Source of the DNA: Prauserella muralis
Lineage (GTDB): Bacteria > Actinomycetota > Actinomycetes > Mycobacteriales > Pseudonocardiaceae
Direction: 5' to 3'
Assembly (NCBI RefSeq): GCF_003202285.1
Contig: NZ_MASW01000009.1
Location: forward strand, 1-64,000
Length of the DNA stretch: 64,000 bases
A program made the translations under genes and the position numbers. The notes under the pieces are model-generated. The model searched no databases. It saw nothing but the letters and a program-made list of their open reading frames with translations, and was not told where the DNA came from. This document shows positions 15,597 through 25,898 of this stretch, piece after piece. Numbering within the stretch: the stretch's first letter is position 1; each line of letters begins with the position of its first letter.

Positions 15597-18140
15597 ATGT
15601 CCTGGCCAATCACCGCCACACCCCTGTCCGCCCTCATCCCACCGCATATTGAGCAGACCGCGGACGTGCTCGCCTCACCGGTCGGCGACTACCTGCGTGA
15701 CCCGCTCGGCGCGTTCCAGAACGTGCTGGCGCACCTGCGCGACCTCGCCCTGACCTGGGGCCCGATCGTCGGGCCGGTGCTCGCGGTCGCTGTCACCGCC
15801 GCGGTCGTCGCGCGCCGTCGGTGGCGCCGCCGCTACCACCAGCGCCTGATGATCGATGCTCGCCTGATCACCGTGCTCGCGCCGCCGACGGTCGACCCGT
15901 CCGGGGCGATCACGGTGTGGTCCAACCTCGTCGGATTGCTGCGGCCGGGGTGGCGGCGTCGCTTCGGCGGGCAGCCGCACCTGAGCTTCGAGCTGACATT
16001 CACCGACGACGGCGTGCAGATCCGGCTGTGGGTGCCGGGCCTGGTGCCGCCCGGCATGGTCGAGCGCGCGATCGAGGCCGCCTGGCCCGGCGCGCACACC
16101 CGCACCACCCCCGCCAAGCCCCCGATCCCGACCACGACGGCAGCGGGTCGGCGGGTCGAGGCGGTCGGTGGCGAGCTGCGGCTGGCGCGCTCGGAAGCAC
16201 TGCCGATCCGCACCGAGCACCCGGCCGACCCGATTCGCGCGATGCTCGGCGCACCGGTCGGGCTCGGCCCGCACGAGCGGGCATGCGTGCAGATCCTCGC
16301 CCGCCCGGTCGCCGGCCACCGAGTGACCAAAGCCCGCCGCGCCGCCCGGCGGGTGCACGCGGGCGGGTCGGTTCATCTGGTCGGCCGGCTGCTCGACGTC
16401 ATCACGCCGGGCAAGACCCCGAAGTCGTCGACCAGCACGCGGACGCCGGGCCTGGATCGGCAGACCAGCCTGGAGTACGCCGCCCAGGACCGTGCTGTGG
16501 TCGAGAAGCTGCGGGCGAACCAATTCGAGACCCGTATTTGCTACGCCGTGGCCACCACCGTGCCCGAGGACGCCACGTCGGGCGAGGTTCAGGCGGTGCG
16601 GGAGGTGCTGCGGGGTCGCGGGCACGCGATCGCCTCGGCGTTCGCCGCCTACTCCGAGCACAACTACTACCGCCGGGTTCGGATCCGTCGAGATCCGGTC
16701 GCCGTGCTGGCCGAACGCCGCCTGGGCAAGGGCGACCTGCTCTCGATCCTCGAGCTGGCCGCAATCGCGCACCTGCCGATCGACGAGTCCACCCCCGGCC
16801 TGCAGCGGGCCGGCGCGAAGGCCGTGCCGCCCCCGCCGGGTATCGCCACGGCCGGGGAGCAGATCAAGCCCCTGGGGCTGTCGGACTCCGGGCACTCCCG
16901 CCCGGTCGGCCTGCACGTCGCCGACGCCCGCCACCACCTGCACATCCTCGGCGCCACCGGTAGCGGCAAGTCGGAGCTGATGGCCCGGATGATCCTGGCC
17001 GACGCCGAGGCCGGCCGAGGTGTCGTCGTGGTCGATCCGAAGGGCGACCTCGTGTCGGACATCCTGATGCGCCTGCCCGAGGAGCTCGGCGAGAAGGTCG
17101 TGCTGTTCGACGCCGACTCCCGCGCCCGCCCGCCGGTGCTCAACCCGTTGGAGGGAGCGGATAAGGCCCGCGCGGTCGACAACCTGGTCTCGATCTTCTC
17201 CCGGATCTACGCCTCGTCGTGGGGGCCGCGCACCGACGACATCCTGCGCGCCGGGCTGCTCACCCTGACCGCGATGCCCGGTACCCCGACGCTGGTCGAC
17301 CTGCCCAAGCTGTTGACCGTGCCGGCGTTCCGGCAACGGGCCTGCGACCAGATCGATGACGAGGTCCTCAAGGGCTTCTGGTCCTGGTACGACGACCTGT
17401 CCGAAGCCAGCCGCGCACAAGTGATCGCGCCGCTGATGAACAAAATCCGCGGCTTCCTGCTGCGCCCGTTCGTCCGCGCCGCCATCGCCGGTGGAACGTC
17501 CACTATGGACATGGATGAGGTGCTCAACACCGGTGGGATCTGCCTGGTGCGCATCGCTCGCGACGCGCTAGGGATGGAAACCGCGCGGCTGGTCGGTTCC
17601 ATCGTCGTGGCCCGCACCTGGCAGGCCGCGACTCGCCGAGCTCGCGTCCCGCAGCGCCAACGCCGCGACTGCGGGCTGTACGTGGACGAGTGCCACAACT
17701 TCCTGAACCTGGCCTATCCATTGGAGGACATGCTCGCCGAGGCCCGCGGCTACCGACTCTCCATGGCGTTGGCACACCAGTACCTCGGACAGCTACCGAA
17801 GGAGCTCGAAGAGGGCGTCAGCACCAACGCGCGCAGCAAGATCTTCTTCAACGCCTCGCCCGAGGACGCCAAGCGGCTGGCCCGGCACACCATGCCGCGG
17901 CTGAGCGATCACGACCTGTCCAATCTCGGCGTGTACCACGTCGCCGCTCGGCTAGTCCTGGGCGGCGAGGAAGCGCCGCCGTTCACCGCGGTTACCGAGA
18001 AGCTCCCGCCCGCGATTCCCGGACGCGCCAAGGCAATCCGCAAAGCAGCCAGGGTCAATACCCGCCCGCCCGTCACCAACGCCGACAACGCAACGGGCCG
18101 CCCCGGTCAGCCCACTGTAGACCCCCGCCGCGCGGTCTGA
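15597..18140 (+). CDS. VirD4/TraG-type coupling protein
   Basis: This 847-residue ATPase links the DNA substrate to the secretion channel. The ATG follows GGGGAGG; a much longer upstream open frame is not needed. A membrane helix lies near residues 50-72. Walker A (GATGSGKSEL) is near 451 and Walker B (CGLYVDECHNF) near 691, followed by the LSMALAHQYLGQL motif typical of the TraG/VirD4 ATPase core. It likely recruits the transferred DNA-protein complex together with the VirB4 machine. Confidence 0.92.
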   Translation: MSWPITATPLSALIPPHIEQTADVLASPVGDYLRDPLGAFQNVLAHLRDLALTWGPIVGPVLAVAVTAAVVARRRWRRRYHQRLMIDARLITVLAPPTVDPSGAITVWSNLVGLLRPGWRRRFGGQPHLSFELTFTDDGVQIRLWVPGLVPPGMVERAIEAAWPGAHTRTTPAKPPIPTTTAAGRRVEAVGGELRLARSEALPIRTEHPADPIRAMLGAPVGLGPHERACVQILARPVAGHRVTKARRAARRVHAGGSVHLVGRLLDVITPGKTPKSSTSTRTPGLDRQTSLEYAAQDRAVVEKLRANQFETRICYAVATTVPEDATSGEVQAVREVLRGRGHAIASAFAAYSEHNYYRRVRIRRDPVAVLAERRLGKGDLLSILELAAIAHLPIDESTPGLQRAGAKAVPPPPGIATAGEQIKPLGLSDSGHSRPVGLHVADARHHLHILGATGSGKSELMARMILADAEAGRGVVVVDPKGDLVSDILMRLPEELGEKVVLFDADSRARPPVLNPLEGADKARAVDNLVSIFSRIYASSWGPRTDDILRAGLLTLTAMPGTPTLVDLPKLLTVPAFRQRACDQIDDEVLKGFWSWYDDLSEASRAQVIAPLMNKIRGFLLRPFVRAAIAGGTSTMDMDEVLNTGGICLVRIARDALGMETARLVGSIVVARTWQAATRRARVPQRQRRDCGLYVDECHNFLNLAYPLEDMLAEARGYRLSMALAHQYLGQLPKELEEGVSTNARSKIFFNASPEDAKRLARHTMPRLSDHDLSNLGVYHVAARLVLGGEEAPPFTAVTEKLPPAIPGRAKAIRKAARVNTRPPVTNADNATGRPGQPTVDPRRAV

Positions 18141-18267
18141 CCTGTCGGGCCTTGTTCTCCCGCAACGCATGTGGGCTCACCTATCGCGCCCGTTCCGCTC
18201 CGGTGATCCCGCATGCGTTGCCTTCACCTTCCCCCATTCCGGCCCAACGACTGGGAGGTGCCGACCC

Positions 18268-19320
18268 ATGATTTCGAATCCCACGCCTCAGAGGGCATTG
18301 CGCGGGCACATGCCCCAACGCCCCACGCCACGGGCGGCCACCACCGGGGAGCACCACGCCCAGCTCGCCGGACGGCTCACCCTCCGGGACCGCTGGCTTG
18401 CTCGGATGCTGCACGAGCACAAGGTCTTCACCACCCAGCAGATCGTCGAACTCTGCTACCCGACCATGCGCGCGGCCAACCACCGCCTGCTCAACCTGTT
18501 CAAGTGGCGCGTCGTCGACCGCTTTCAGCCGTTCGTCAGCTCCGGCACCGCACCGATGCACTACGTGCTCGACATCGCCGGCTCGGTCGCCCTCGCCTAC
18601 GAGGATGGTCTCGACCCCAAGCAACTGGGCTACCGCCACGAAGACGCCATCGGCATCGCCCACTCCCTGCGCCTCGCACACACCGTGGGCGTCAACGGCG
18701 TTTTCACCAGCCTCGTTGCACTCAGCCGACGGCCAGGTGCCCGCGGCCGCCTGACCGCGTGGTGGTCCGAGCTTCGCTGCGGCCGGCTCTTCGGCGACAT
18801 GGTCCGCCCCGACGCCTACGGCCGTTGGCGCGAAGACGGCCACCAGATCGAGTTCTTCCTCGAATTCGACTTCGGCACCGAGGACCTCGGCAAGCTCGCC
18901 CGCAAGCTCCACGGTTACGAAAAGCTCGCCATCGCAACAGGAATCACCACACCCGTCCTGGTGTGGCTGCCCACCAACCGCCGCGAGACCAACGTGCTCA
19001 CGGCGCTCGCCGACGCCCTGTCCCAGTTGGACCGGCCAGCGCTCGTGCCCGTAGCCACCAGCGCCGCAGATGTCGCTGGCGTGGCTGGCGAGGACAACCC
19101 CGCCGTCGCGCGGTGGTTGCCGATCTCCGGTCCGGCGTCGCGACGGCCGGGTCGACTGCGGCTCGTCGAGCTCGCGCGGTTCTGGCCCCACGTCGCACCG
19201 CCCACCGCTGTCCAGTCCTCGACATCGGCTCAAGCGCAGCAGGCGCCCGCGGACCTGGCCGCGCCGGACCCGCACCCACCACCCCTACCCACCAGCCACT
19301 TCCGGAAGGTGACTCCATGA
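18268..19320 (+). CDS. Replication-relaxation family protein
   Basis: This 350-residue protein belongs to the family named replication-relaxation (PF13814) on actinobacterial plasmids and ICEs. A winged-helix-like N-terminus (HKVFTTQQIVELCYPTMR) is followed by an endonuclease-like core with HQIEFFLEFDFGTEDL. The ATG follows GGGAGG. Its stop overlaps the next start by ATGA. It could act in strand processing or replication of the element and is one candidate for supplying a missing relaxase role; that is inference. A deleted copy lies at 27157-27450. Confidence 0.8.
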   Translation: MISNPTPQRALRGHMPQRPTPRAATTGEHHAQLAGRLTLRDRWLARMLHEHKVFTTQQIVELCYPTMRAANHRLLNLFKWRVVDRFQPFVSSGTAPMHYVLDIAGSVALAYEDGLDPKQLGYRHEDAIGIAHSLRLAHTVGVNGVFTSLVALSRRPGARGRLTAWWSELRCGRLFGDMVRPDAYGRWREDGHQIEFFLEFDFGTEDLGKLARKLHGYEKLAIATGITTPVLVWLPTNRRETNVLTALADALSQLDRPALVPVATSAADVAGVAGEDNPAVARWLPISGPASRRPGRLRLVELARFWPHVAPPTAVQSSTSAQAQQAPADLAAPDPHPPPLPTSHFRKVTP

Positions 19321-20273
19321 AGATCGCCGTTGCCGCTGTCGCGGCCATCATCGCTATCCCCATCCTCATCGGGGGTGTCGGCAAAGCCATCGTCAGTGCG
19401 CTGTTCGGTACCGGTGGCACCGAGCCGAGCCAGGCCGCGGTCGCCGAGATCCCCAACGACTACCTGTCGCTCTACCGAGCCGCAGCCTCCGTGTGCCCAG
19501 GGCTGGACTGGACGATCCTCGCCGCGATCGGCGACGCCGAATCCAAGCACGGCCGCGGATCCGGCGACGGCATCACGGAAGGCGAGAACTACATGGGGGC
19601 CGGCGGCCCCATGCAGTTCCTCAAGCCCACCTTCGACGGTGTGATTGCACGCCACACGATCCCGCCCGGTGGCTCGAACCCGCCCTCCCGCTACAACCCG
19701 CACGACGCCATCTACGCCGCCGCGTTTTACCTGTGCGATTCCGGCGCACAGAAAGACATCCGCAAGGCGCTCTTCGCCTACAACCATGACGAGGAGTACG
19801 TCAACGGCGTTCTGGCTCAGGCAAAACGGTACGGCACCGCCACCGTCGGAACCGGCGACTGCAACAAGATCCAGGCACCCAACCCCGCCGCGATCATGGC
19901 AATCAACTTCGCCTGCGGCCAACTCGGCCTGCCCTACGTATGGGGTGGCAACGGACCAGCCGGCGGCCATGCCGGCTTCGACTGCTCTGGCCTCACCAAA
20001 GCTGCCTACAACGCCGCCGGCATCAACCTGCCTCGTACCGCGCAGACTCAGTACAACGCGGGTCCACTGGTGCCCGCCGGCCAACCGCTGCTTCCCGGCG
20101 ACCTGGTCTTCTACGGCACAACCGGCAACGTCCACCACGTCGGCCTGTACATCGGTGCAGGGAAGATGGTGCACGCCCCGACGTTCGGCGAGCCGGTCCA
20201 GGTCAGCAACTACCGCTGGAACGGGGATGACTATCTGGCGGCCTCGCGGCCCACGGTCGATTCGCGCTTGTAG
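19317..20273 (+). CDS. Transglycosylase-NlpC/P60 cell-wall hydrolase (VirB1/CwlT-like)
   Basis: This 318-residue exported protein should open the peptidoglycan for the conjugation channel. An N-terminal hydrophobic anchor spans residues 3-25. A lysozyme-like transglycosylase domain contains AAIGDAESKHGRG, with the catalytic Glu near residue 68. A C-terminal NlpC/P60 endopeptidase domain has the catalytic motif FDCSGL near 221 and HHVGLYIG near 280. It is the last gene of the conjugation operon and is coupled to the previous one by ATGA. Confidence 0.92.
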   Translation: MKIAVAAVAAIIAIPILIGGVGKAIVSALFGTGGTEPSQAAVAEIPNDYLSLYRAAASVCPGLDWTILAAIGDAESKHGRGSGDGITEGENYMGAGGPMQFLKPTFDGVIARHTIPPGGSNPPSRYNPHDAIYAAAFYLCDSGAQKDIRKALFAYNHDEEYVNGVLAQAKRYGTATVGTGDCNKIQAPNPAAIMAINFACGQLGLPYVWGGNGPAGGHAGFDCSGLTKAAYNAAGINLPRTAQTQYNAGPLVPAGQPLLPGDLVFYGTTGNVHHVGLYIGAGKMVHAPTFGEPVQVSNYRWNGDDYLAASRPTVDSRL

Positions 20274-20291
20274 CAGAAGAATCGGTGCTCG

Positions 20292-21788
20292 TCAGCAGCG
20301 GACGACTTTCTTTGCAGCACGGGTTAGAGCAACGTACAGGACGCGATCGTCAAAACGTTCCTGTTTCAGCCCTGCCGTCAGCCTGGCCACCTCGACATCA
20401 GCGAGTCGCAGGCCGACAACTGGCCATTCACGTCCCTTTGCTTGGTGCACTGTCATTCCGGCGACCACATGTGGCTGGTTCATGCGGCGTGCCAAGGCGA
20501 GTAGCCGGTCTAGTTGGACAGCCTCCCCGGCTTCTGGCATGCGACGGAGTTGGCGAGGGCTTCCAAGTAGGCGAAGTACCGCCCTGAGTGCTGTGATCGC
20601 TGCCGTAGCCGCTTGCGTGGTTGCCGGTCGGAGTGTTTCAAGTACTGCTCCAAGGAGGGCTCCTTCAGCGCGGACTATGTCTGGCTCAAGACCGAGCAGC
20701 GCTGCTGCTTCGTCGGCGTAGATTGCAGCGTGTCCGAAGTGTCCCTGCACGAGCCGGTCCAGCAGAAGCGCGATCGCGGCATCAGTTTGGTTGTCCAATC
20801 GGCCGAATGACAAAGGCAGGATGCAGTCGGGGCCTGTCCAGAGGTTGTCCCACCTGTGCGCGAGAACTACGTTGCATTCGGTGGCGTCGTTGGTCACGTC
20901 GAGAGCGATCGGTCGGTGTGCTCGCGCCAACTCGGCGATGCCGATCATCGCCGGTGTCTCGAAGCGGAAAGACGCCGAGACGGGGAAAGATTCGAACCCC
21001 TCGTGTTCCACAAGTTGGGGAACGAGCTCTGGACGGGCACCACGGAAGTCGTACAGCGCCTGCCAAGGATCACCGATCACAGTGGTACTGATTCTGGCGG
21101 ACGCCGCGAGACGAACGAGTTCGAGATCGAGCTCGTTTGCATCGAACACCTCGTCGACGATGATCGCTTTCGTGGTAGCGGTAAGGTACTTGGCTACCTC
21201 CATGCGCAGTTCGGCGCGTCGAAGAACAGCGGCGATGATCTGACGCACTTCGGTGTGCGTACATCGTCCAGCCGCCAGGTGCTCCTCGAAGTGTCTCTTG
21301 GCGCCGATGTTGTAGTCGGGCCTCGTGATCTTGACGCCATGCGATCCGACCGTGGTCCCGTGCAGCACGGCGATCCGCCGGTAGTCCATCTCTTTCGACA
21401 TCCAGCGGGCCCCGGTCTGCCCTCTCCACGTGTCCAGAACGGTTAGTTCCGTATGGTCGCCCATCCAGGAGATGACCTGCCGTCGCAGGAGAAACGCCAG
21501 GATTTCGCAGTGCAGTGTGTCGAGCGTGAGGGCTTGGTGGGGCCAGGAGAGCGCTCCGCTACCCCAGCGGCGACGGATTCGAGCAGCGAGTTCACCGCGC
21601 GCCGATCTGGTGAAGCTGAGCGCCAGGATCCTGCGAAGATCGGTGGGAGTGTCGTACCGGATCACGCCAAATCGCTCTGCGGCAACGGTGGTTTTCCCTG
21701 ATCCTGGTGCTGCCACGATGAACGCGCGGTTCGCCGTGGTCGTCGCGGCGGCGCGCTGTTCAGAGGTCAGCGGCGATCGGGTCGGCAT
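20292..21788 (-). CDS. gajB: UvrD-like helicase, GajB-type partner of Gabija
   Basis: This superfamily 1 helicase of 498 residues shows Walker A APGSGKTT at residues 27-34, a Walker B-type IIVDEVFDA near 205, motif IV-like SASFRFETP, and motif VI ([12 protein letters not shown]) at the C-terminus. It is short like GajB, the UvrD-type subunit of the Gabija anti-phage system. It overlaps the 3' end of the OLD nuclease gene by 29 bases, matching the gajA-gajB order. The operon faces the conjugation operon with an 18-base gap. Activity is inferred from family and order, not shown. Confidence 0.8.
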   Translation of the reverse strand: MPTRSPLTSEQRAAATTTANRAFIVAAPGSGKTTVAAERFGVIRYDTPTDLRRILALSFTRSARGELAARIRRRWGSGALSWPHQALTLDTLHCEILAFLLRRQVISWMGDHTELTVLDTWRGQTGARWMSKEMDYRRIAVLHGTTVGSHGVKITRPDYNIGAKRHFEEHLAAGRCTHTEVRQIIAAVLRRAELRMEVAKYLTATTKAIIVDEVFDANELDLELVRLAASARISTTVIGDPWQALYDFRGARPELVPQLVEHEGFESFPVSASFRFETPAMIGIAELARAHRPIALDVTNDATECNVVLAHRWDNLWTGPDCILPLSFGRLDNQTDAAIALLLDRLVQGHFGHAAIYADEAAALLGLEPDIVRAEGALLGAVLETLRPATTQAATAAITALRAVLRLLGSPRQLRRMPEAGEAVQLDRLLALARRMNQPHVVAGMTVHQAKGREWPVVGLRLADVEVARLTAGLKQERFDDRVLYVALTRAAKKVVRC

Positions 21789-23607
21789 CGTCGTCCTTTG
21801 CGGCGGCGTAGAGGAAATCGAACATCTTTGCCACGTGTTCAGGCACCGTGACATGTTCGCCGTCTTCGCTGCGGCGCATGAGTTCGTCTGCGAAGGCGAG
21901 CGCGAACTCGGCCTTGCGCTTCTTGCCTGTGGTGGCGAAAAGGGTGTCGATGGCGTCGGGAGTGAAGGGTTCAGGTGGCGTGACGCTGATCTGTGTCAGG
22001 GCTTCGCGCACGGCTTCCTCGTTGCCGGGGGTGAAGGCTGGTTCGAGCGTCGGCTGGTTGTAGAAGCCCTGCACGTTCTGGGGATCGCTTTTGCTGAGCC
22101 ATTGGGGTTGGGTGAAGGTCTCGGGAGGCCGCTTATCGGTGTCGGTGAATATGGCGATGCGGCTGGCAATCTCGTGCCCAGGTGCCGCCAGAAGGTCGAC
22201 TGGCCAGCGGCCTGGCTTGCAGCCCATCACGGTGATCGTGAGCGCCTCGATGAACCGGCGCTTGAGGTCGTCGGGTCCGGCCCAGAAGCGGCCGAACTGC
22301 CGTAGTACCGCCCCCTCGGTGACGCCTTCGGTGATGATCATGCGCTCCGCGAAGAGCGCGGACGACCGGGTCGTGTCAAGGTGCAGCCGTGCCATCCGCA
22401 AGGTTCGCTTCTTGTCGTGAATGGGCATGGTGGCCATGACGCGCGAGGCGCGTCGTCCGTCCTGCAGCCGCCGCAGCACGACCAGTTCATCCGGCTTGCA
22501 CGCCGAGATGATGTCGCCTGCGTGACTGCTGATGATCGTCTGAAGCTCCGGCCGTGCGGAGGTGATTTGCCGCAGGTACCGGGTCAGGCCGTGTTGCAGT
22601 TGCGGGTGCAGGTGCGCCTCGGGCTCCTCGATAACGACCGTGACGTGAAACCGATCAGGGAAGAACGCGTCTTCTCGCGATTCCGCCTCAGCTTCGCGTT
22701 GGGCGTCCCGTTCTGCTTCAGTGAGTTCATCTGCTCCTTCCTGAGCGCCCGCATCGGCTCCGTCCTCGTCAGCTCCCGCGTCCCCTCCCTCTGGAGCCTC
22801 GGCGGACTTGGTCATGTCCGGAATGGCGGCGAGGGTGACGGCGATGTGCAGCAGGTTGACATATCCCAGGCCAGATACTTCGAGTCGCTGGGCGAAAGCT
22901 CGGTCGTCGATAGCGCCCAGGAGCAACTCCAGCACCCTGGCGAGGTACGCGTCGTCGACAACCTGCCCCCCGACGAATGCGAACTGGTGGCTGACTCCGG
23001 ACGACAGCGCGGTGAGGTGACCGCGGACGCGCTGCTCGACGGCCTCGATGAGGCCGGTCTTAGTGAGGGCATCGAGCAGTCTCCTCGCGCGGGAGCGGAG
23101 GTCAGCCAAGTTTCGATGGCCGCTGCGGGCTTGTTGCTCCGCGCGGAACAACTCGATCAGGACCTGCGCCTCCCGGCGGGCCAACTCGTCGAGCGGGTTG
23201 CGGTACGCCGGCAGGTAGATGAGCCGCAGCGCGTCGAACTCTTCAGGTTCCGAACCAACGGTCTTCGCGCGGACGCGGCCAAGGTTCCGTTCGAGCTGAC
23301 GGGTCCAAGTCGGTGCCGGCATCGCGAGGTTCTGCAACATCTGCCCGACCGGGCCCTCGTCCGCCTCGGCGCTGAATGCGTACGAGATGTCGATCTGGCG
23401 GGGCGGGGCGGTGGCGAGGGTGGCGACAGTGGGTCGAGAGATCTGCGGGAAGCTGTGCGGGTGCGCCAGGTACAACGCGTCCGCCACCGTGCTCTTGCCA
23501 GCGTTATTCGCCCCGACCAACAGCGAGAAGCGTCCGGGAAACTCGCAGACGATCTCCTCGTCGCCGGCAGCTCGGAACCCGCGCACAGCCACCCGCTGTA
23601 GATACAC
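21760..23607 (-). CDS. gajA: OLD-family ATP-dependent nuclease, GajA-type
   Basis: This 615-residue ATPase-TOPRIM nuclease starts at GTG after GGAGG. The N-terminal Walker A is GANNAGKST at 32-40. An acidic insert lies near 270-310. The ABC-type signature region [13 protein letters not shown] follows near 330, and the TOPRIM core is [13 protein letters not shown] near 425, followed by IFTDTDKR. GajA nicks DNA and, with the GajB helicase, blocks phage. The helicase gene follows and overlaps. The acidic insert is unusual and could be a linker. Confidence 0.82.
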   Translation of the reverse strand: MYLQRVAVRGFRAAGDEEIVCEFPGRFSLLVGANNAGKSTVADALYLAHPHSFPQISRPTVATLATAPPRQIDISYAFSAEADEGPVGQMLQNLAMPAPTWTRQLERNLGRVRAKTVGSEPEEFDALRLIYLPAYRNPLDELARREAQVLIELFRAEQQARSGHRNLADLRSRARRLLDALTKTGLIEAVEQRVRGHLTALSSGVSHQFAFVGGQVVDDAYLARVLELLLGAIDDRAFAQRLEVSGLGYVNLLHIAVTLAAIPDMTKSAEAPEGGDAGADEDGADAGAQEGADELTEAERDAQREAEAESREDAFFPDRFHVTVVIEEPEAHLHPQLQHGLTRYLRQITSARPELQTIISSHAGDIISACKPDELVVLRRLQDGRRASRVMATMPIHDKKRTLRMARLHLDTTRSSALFAERMIITEGVTEGAVLRQFGRFWAGPDDLKRRFIEALTITVMGCKPGRWPVDLLAAPGHEIASRIAIFTDTDKRPPETFTQPQWLSKSDPQNVQGFYNQPTLEPAFTPGNEEAVREALTQISVTPPEPFTPDAIDTLFATTGKKRKAEFALAFADELMRRSEDGEHVTVPEHVAKMFDFLYAAAKDDDADPIAADL

Positions 23608-23673
23608 CCATCCTCCATGCGTTGGGGCCGGCGCCTGAGCGTGGTCGCCAGCGGTTCGGCGATAGCGCGGACG

Positions 23674-23964
23674 TCAGCCGGCCGTGGTGTCTTGTTCGGT
23701 TTCCTTGCCTTCGAGCAGCTTGTACAGGTTGGTCCGGTCCATGCCCAGGGCGCGGGCGACCTGCGCTTTCGGGACCTTGTCCTCGATGGCCGCGGTCATG
23801 CGATCGAACCGCACGTCACGGGCCTTCTTGAGCTCGTCGAGTGTCGTGACCCGCTGGGCCTGAAGCGCTGCTTCTTGATCACGGACGCTCTGGAGCCGAT
23901 CCTGGAGTTCCTTGACCTCGGCAGCACTTTCCCGAAGCAGCTCGAAGTGCTGTTCCTTGTCCAC
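23674..23964 (-). CDS. Small coiled-coil plus HTH protein upstream of Gabija genes
   Basis: This 96-residue protein starts at GTG seven bases after AAGGAGG. Residues of about 5-50 form a predicted coiled coil (LQDRLQSVRDQEAALQAQRV). The C-terminal part is an HTH like that of resolvases (KAQVARALGMDRTNLYKLL). It reads in the same direction as the nuclease and helicase, 67 bases ahead, so it may regulate them. It is similar in plan to the protein at 57345-57782. Confidence 0.7.
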   Translation of the reverse strand: MDKEQHFELLRESAAEVKELQDRLQSVRDQEAALQAQRVTTLDELKKARDVRFDRMTAAIEDKVPKAQVARALGMDRTNLYKLLEGKETEQDTTAG

Positions 23965-24151
23965 TTCCTGCCTCCTTCCAGGTCGCTCGTGGTGCAGATC
24001 GTGTCGACCCGCACTCCATGTTGTATCACGCTGTAGAGGACAACACTCCAGTTCGACATCTGGTGGGTTTCGCGCCGGACCTGGCTGTTCGCACTGCGTC
24101 CGGCGCGGGACCCACCAGATTGTGCCAATGCGCCCCTCTTGCCCTGCGGTT

Positions 24152-24916
24152 TCAATCGCCGAGCCAAGCGTGACGGCCGACCTCGGCGAGTTCCGTTCGG
24201 CGCTGCTGCCAGTCCGGCATCCAGAGGTACATCCGCCGTTGTCATGCGCGGCCGTGGGCGCGCGTCCGTTTGGCTGGGTGGCGTGCGCCTGTTCGTGGAC
24301 GAGCACGTACTCGATGAGCCGCATCGGCAGGCCGAACACGGCCCAGTGCAGCGTCGTCGTTTGCTTCGGCGGCCCCTCGTAGATGCCCTAACGGGCGCCG
24401 TCCGAGGTCGCGCACGGCGTAGCTCAGGCCGGCGATGTGGCCGTCCAGTTCGTAGTGGCGCCCTTCGCGGCGCAACCAAGCGAGCCCGACCTGCTGGTAC
24501 AGCCCGATCACTGCCCGGCGGACCAGCTCTGGCCGCTGCCTCCGCGCGGACAAGACGCCGTCGGACGTGGTCAGAGGCAGCTGTGCGGTGCCCGCGGGCG
24601 AGGCGTCGACGAGCTGGAGCCGGTAACGCTGGCCGAGCAGGTCGAACTCCTCGCCGTCGACGAGCTCCTTTACCGCGTGATCCGGGGCCAACCGCGTGGC
24701 TCTCTCGACCTTCTCGGCGGATCCATCGACGATGGCTGCCGACAAACCGCGCAACCTGCTCCGGGGTGGCCGTCGGTGGGATCAGCACGGCGCCGCCTCC
24801 GGATTGACCTGAATGCCGGTCTTGCGCCGTCGTGGACGGATGGCCACCTCGACCTGCCACTCGGGCGGCAGGTCGAGGGCGGTCAGTGCGGTCAGGAAGG
24901 CGTCCGGGCCGGTCAT
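24152..24916 (-). pseudogene. YgjP/SprT-like metallopeptidase with several frameshifts
   Basis: Pieces of a YgjP-type M48 zinc protease appear in order but in changing frames: LDLPPEWQVEVAIRPRR at the N-terminus, AVLIPPTATPEQVARFV, the FDLLGQRYRLQLVDA strand block, the zinc motif VLVHEQAHATQ, and the ending MPDWQQRRTELAEVGRHAW. At least four frame changes are needed. The start overlaps the stop of the DprA gene (ATGA), so the two were an operon. It is either a decayed gene or a place with many indel errors; every conserved block survives, which favours recent damage or errors. Confidence 0.75.
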
Positions 24917-25791
24917 CGCACTCCCTCCTGGTAGTTGATGTGCTCGACCGAACTGGCCACGGTGGCGGCGCCGGTGCGCAGCAACTCGTTCACGCCCTTC
25001 GACGTCACGAAGTGGATCGAGCCCGGCACGCCGTAGACCCGGCGGCCGAGTTCTCCAGCGGCACGGGCCACGGCGAGGGCACCGCTGCGCTGTCCTGCCT
25101 CGACGATGACGGTCGCCGCGGCGAGAGCAGCCAACAGCCGGCACCGCGCGTGGAACCGGATGCGGGTCGGTCGTGTGCCGATCGGGTACTCGCTGACCAG
25201 CAACCCGCCCTGCTCGATCACCGCCTGGTAGAGCCGGGCGTGCTGGTGCGGATGGGTCCGGTCAACCCCGTTGGCGAGCACGACGACCGTCCTGCCGTCT
25301 GCGGCCAGTGCGCCGCGGTGCGCTGCTTCGTCAACGCCGAGGCTGCCGCCGCTGAGGACGGTCACCCCGGCACGGGCGAGTTTGTAACTGACGTCCCCCG
25401 CGACTGTGTTTCCGCACTCCGTCGACGCGCGGGCGCCCGTGATGGTGACGGCGAGGCTGGTGAGCTCGGCCAACGAACCGCTGCCGCGCACCCAAAGCGC
25501 GAGCGGAACGCCGAGGCCGGCTAGGCCGATCCGCCTTCCGAGCGGCCAGTCGCCGTCTTCGGGCTTGAGCAGGCGGGCCGTGCAGTTGTCGAGTGCCCGC
25601 AGGTCGTCGTCGATCCGAGCGTCAGGCCGGGTGACCTCGCTGAGCACGGCGGCGGGGGCGGTGCCGCGCCGAATCTGCGCGACGGCGTCGACCGGCCCGT
25701 GGACGGCGACGTAGTGGTGAAGGGCGGGCGCGGGTGGTTCGGCCGCGCGCAGAAGGAACAGCCGGGCGTGCAGTTCGTCGTGTGAAGGCAT
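24913..25791 (-). CDS. DprA-like DNA-processing protein
   Basis: This 292-residue single-stranded-DNA-binding Rossmann protein shows the DprA hallmarks TITGARAST, VLSGGSLGVDEAAH, a VVLANGVDRTHPHQH loop, LVSEYPIGTRP, FHARCRLLAALA and a VIVEAGQRSGAL segment. DprA loads RecA on incoming single strands. On a conjugative element such a protein could help establish transferred DNA or act in defence. It overlaps the YgjP-type gene downstream by ATGA. The N-terminal 90 residues are a divergent helical part, and no C-terminal winged helix is seen. Confidence 0.85.
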   Translation of the reverse strand: MPSHDELHARLFLLRAAEPPAPALHHYVAVHGPVDAVAQIRRGTAPAAVLSEVTRPDARIDDDLRALDNCTARLLKPEDGDWPLGRRIGLAGLGVPLALWVRGSGSLAELTSLAVTITGARASTECGNTVAGDVSYKLARAGVTVLSGGSLGVDEAAHRGALAADGRTVVVLANGVDRTHPHQHARLYQAVIEQGGLLVSEYPIGTRPTRIRFHARCRLLAALAAATVIVEAGQRSGALAVARAAGELGRRVYGVPGSIHFVTSKGVNELLRTGAATVASSVEHINYQEGVR

Positions 25792-25898
25792 GGTTCAACT
25801 CCTCGATGGGCAGGGCTTGCTCGGGTCGGTGGACTCCACAGCTGCGGTTGGCGCTGGTCCGGCTAGGGCTCGGTGCGGTCGTGCAGCGGGATGGGCAG

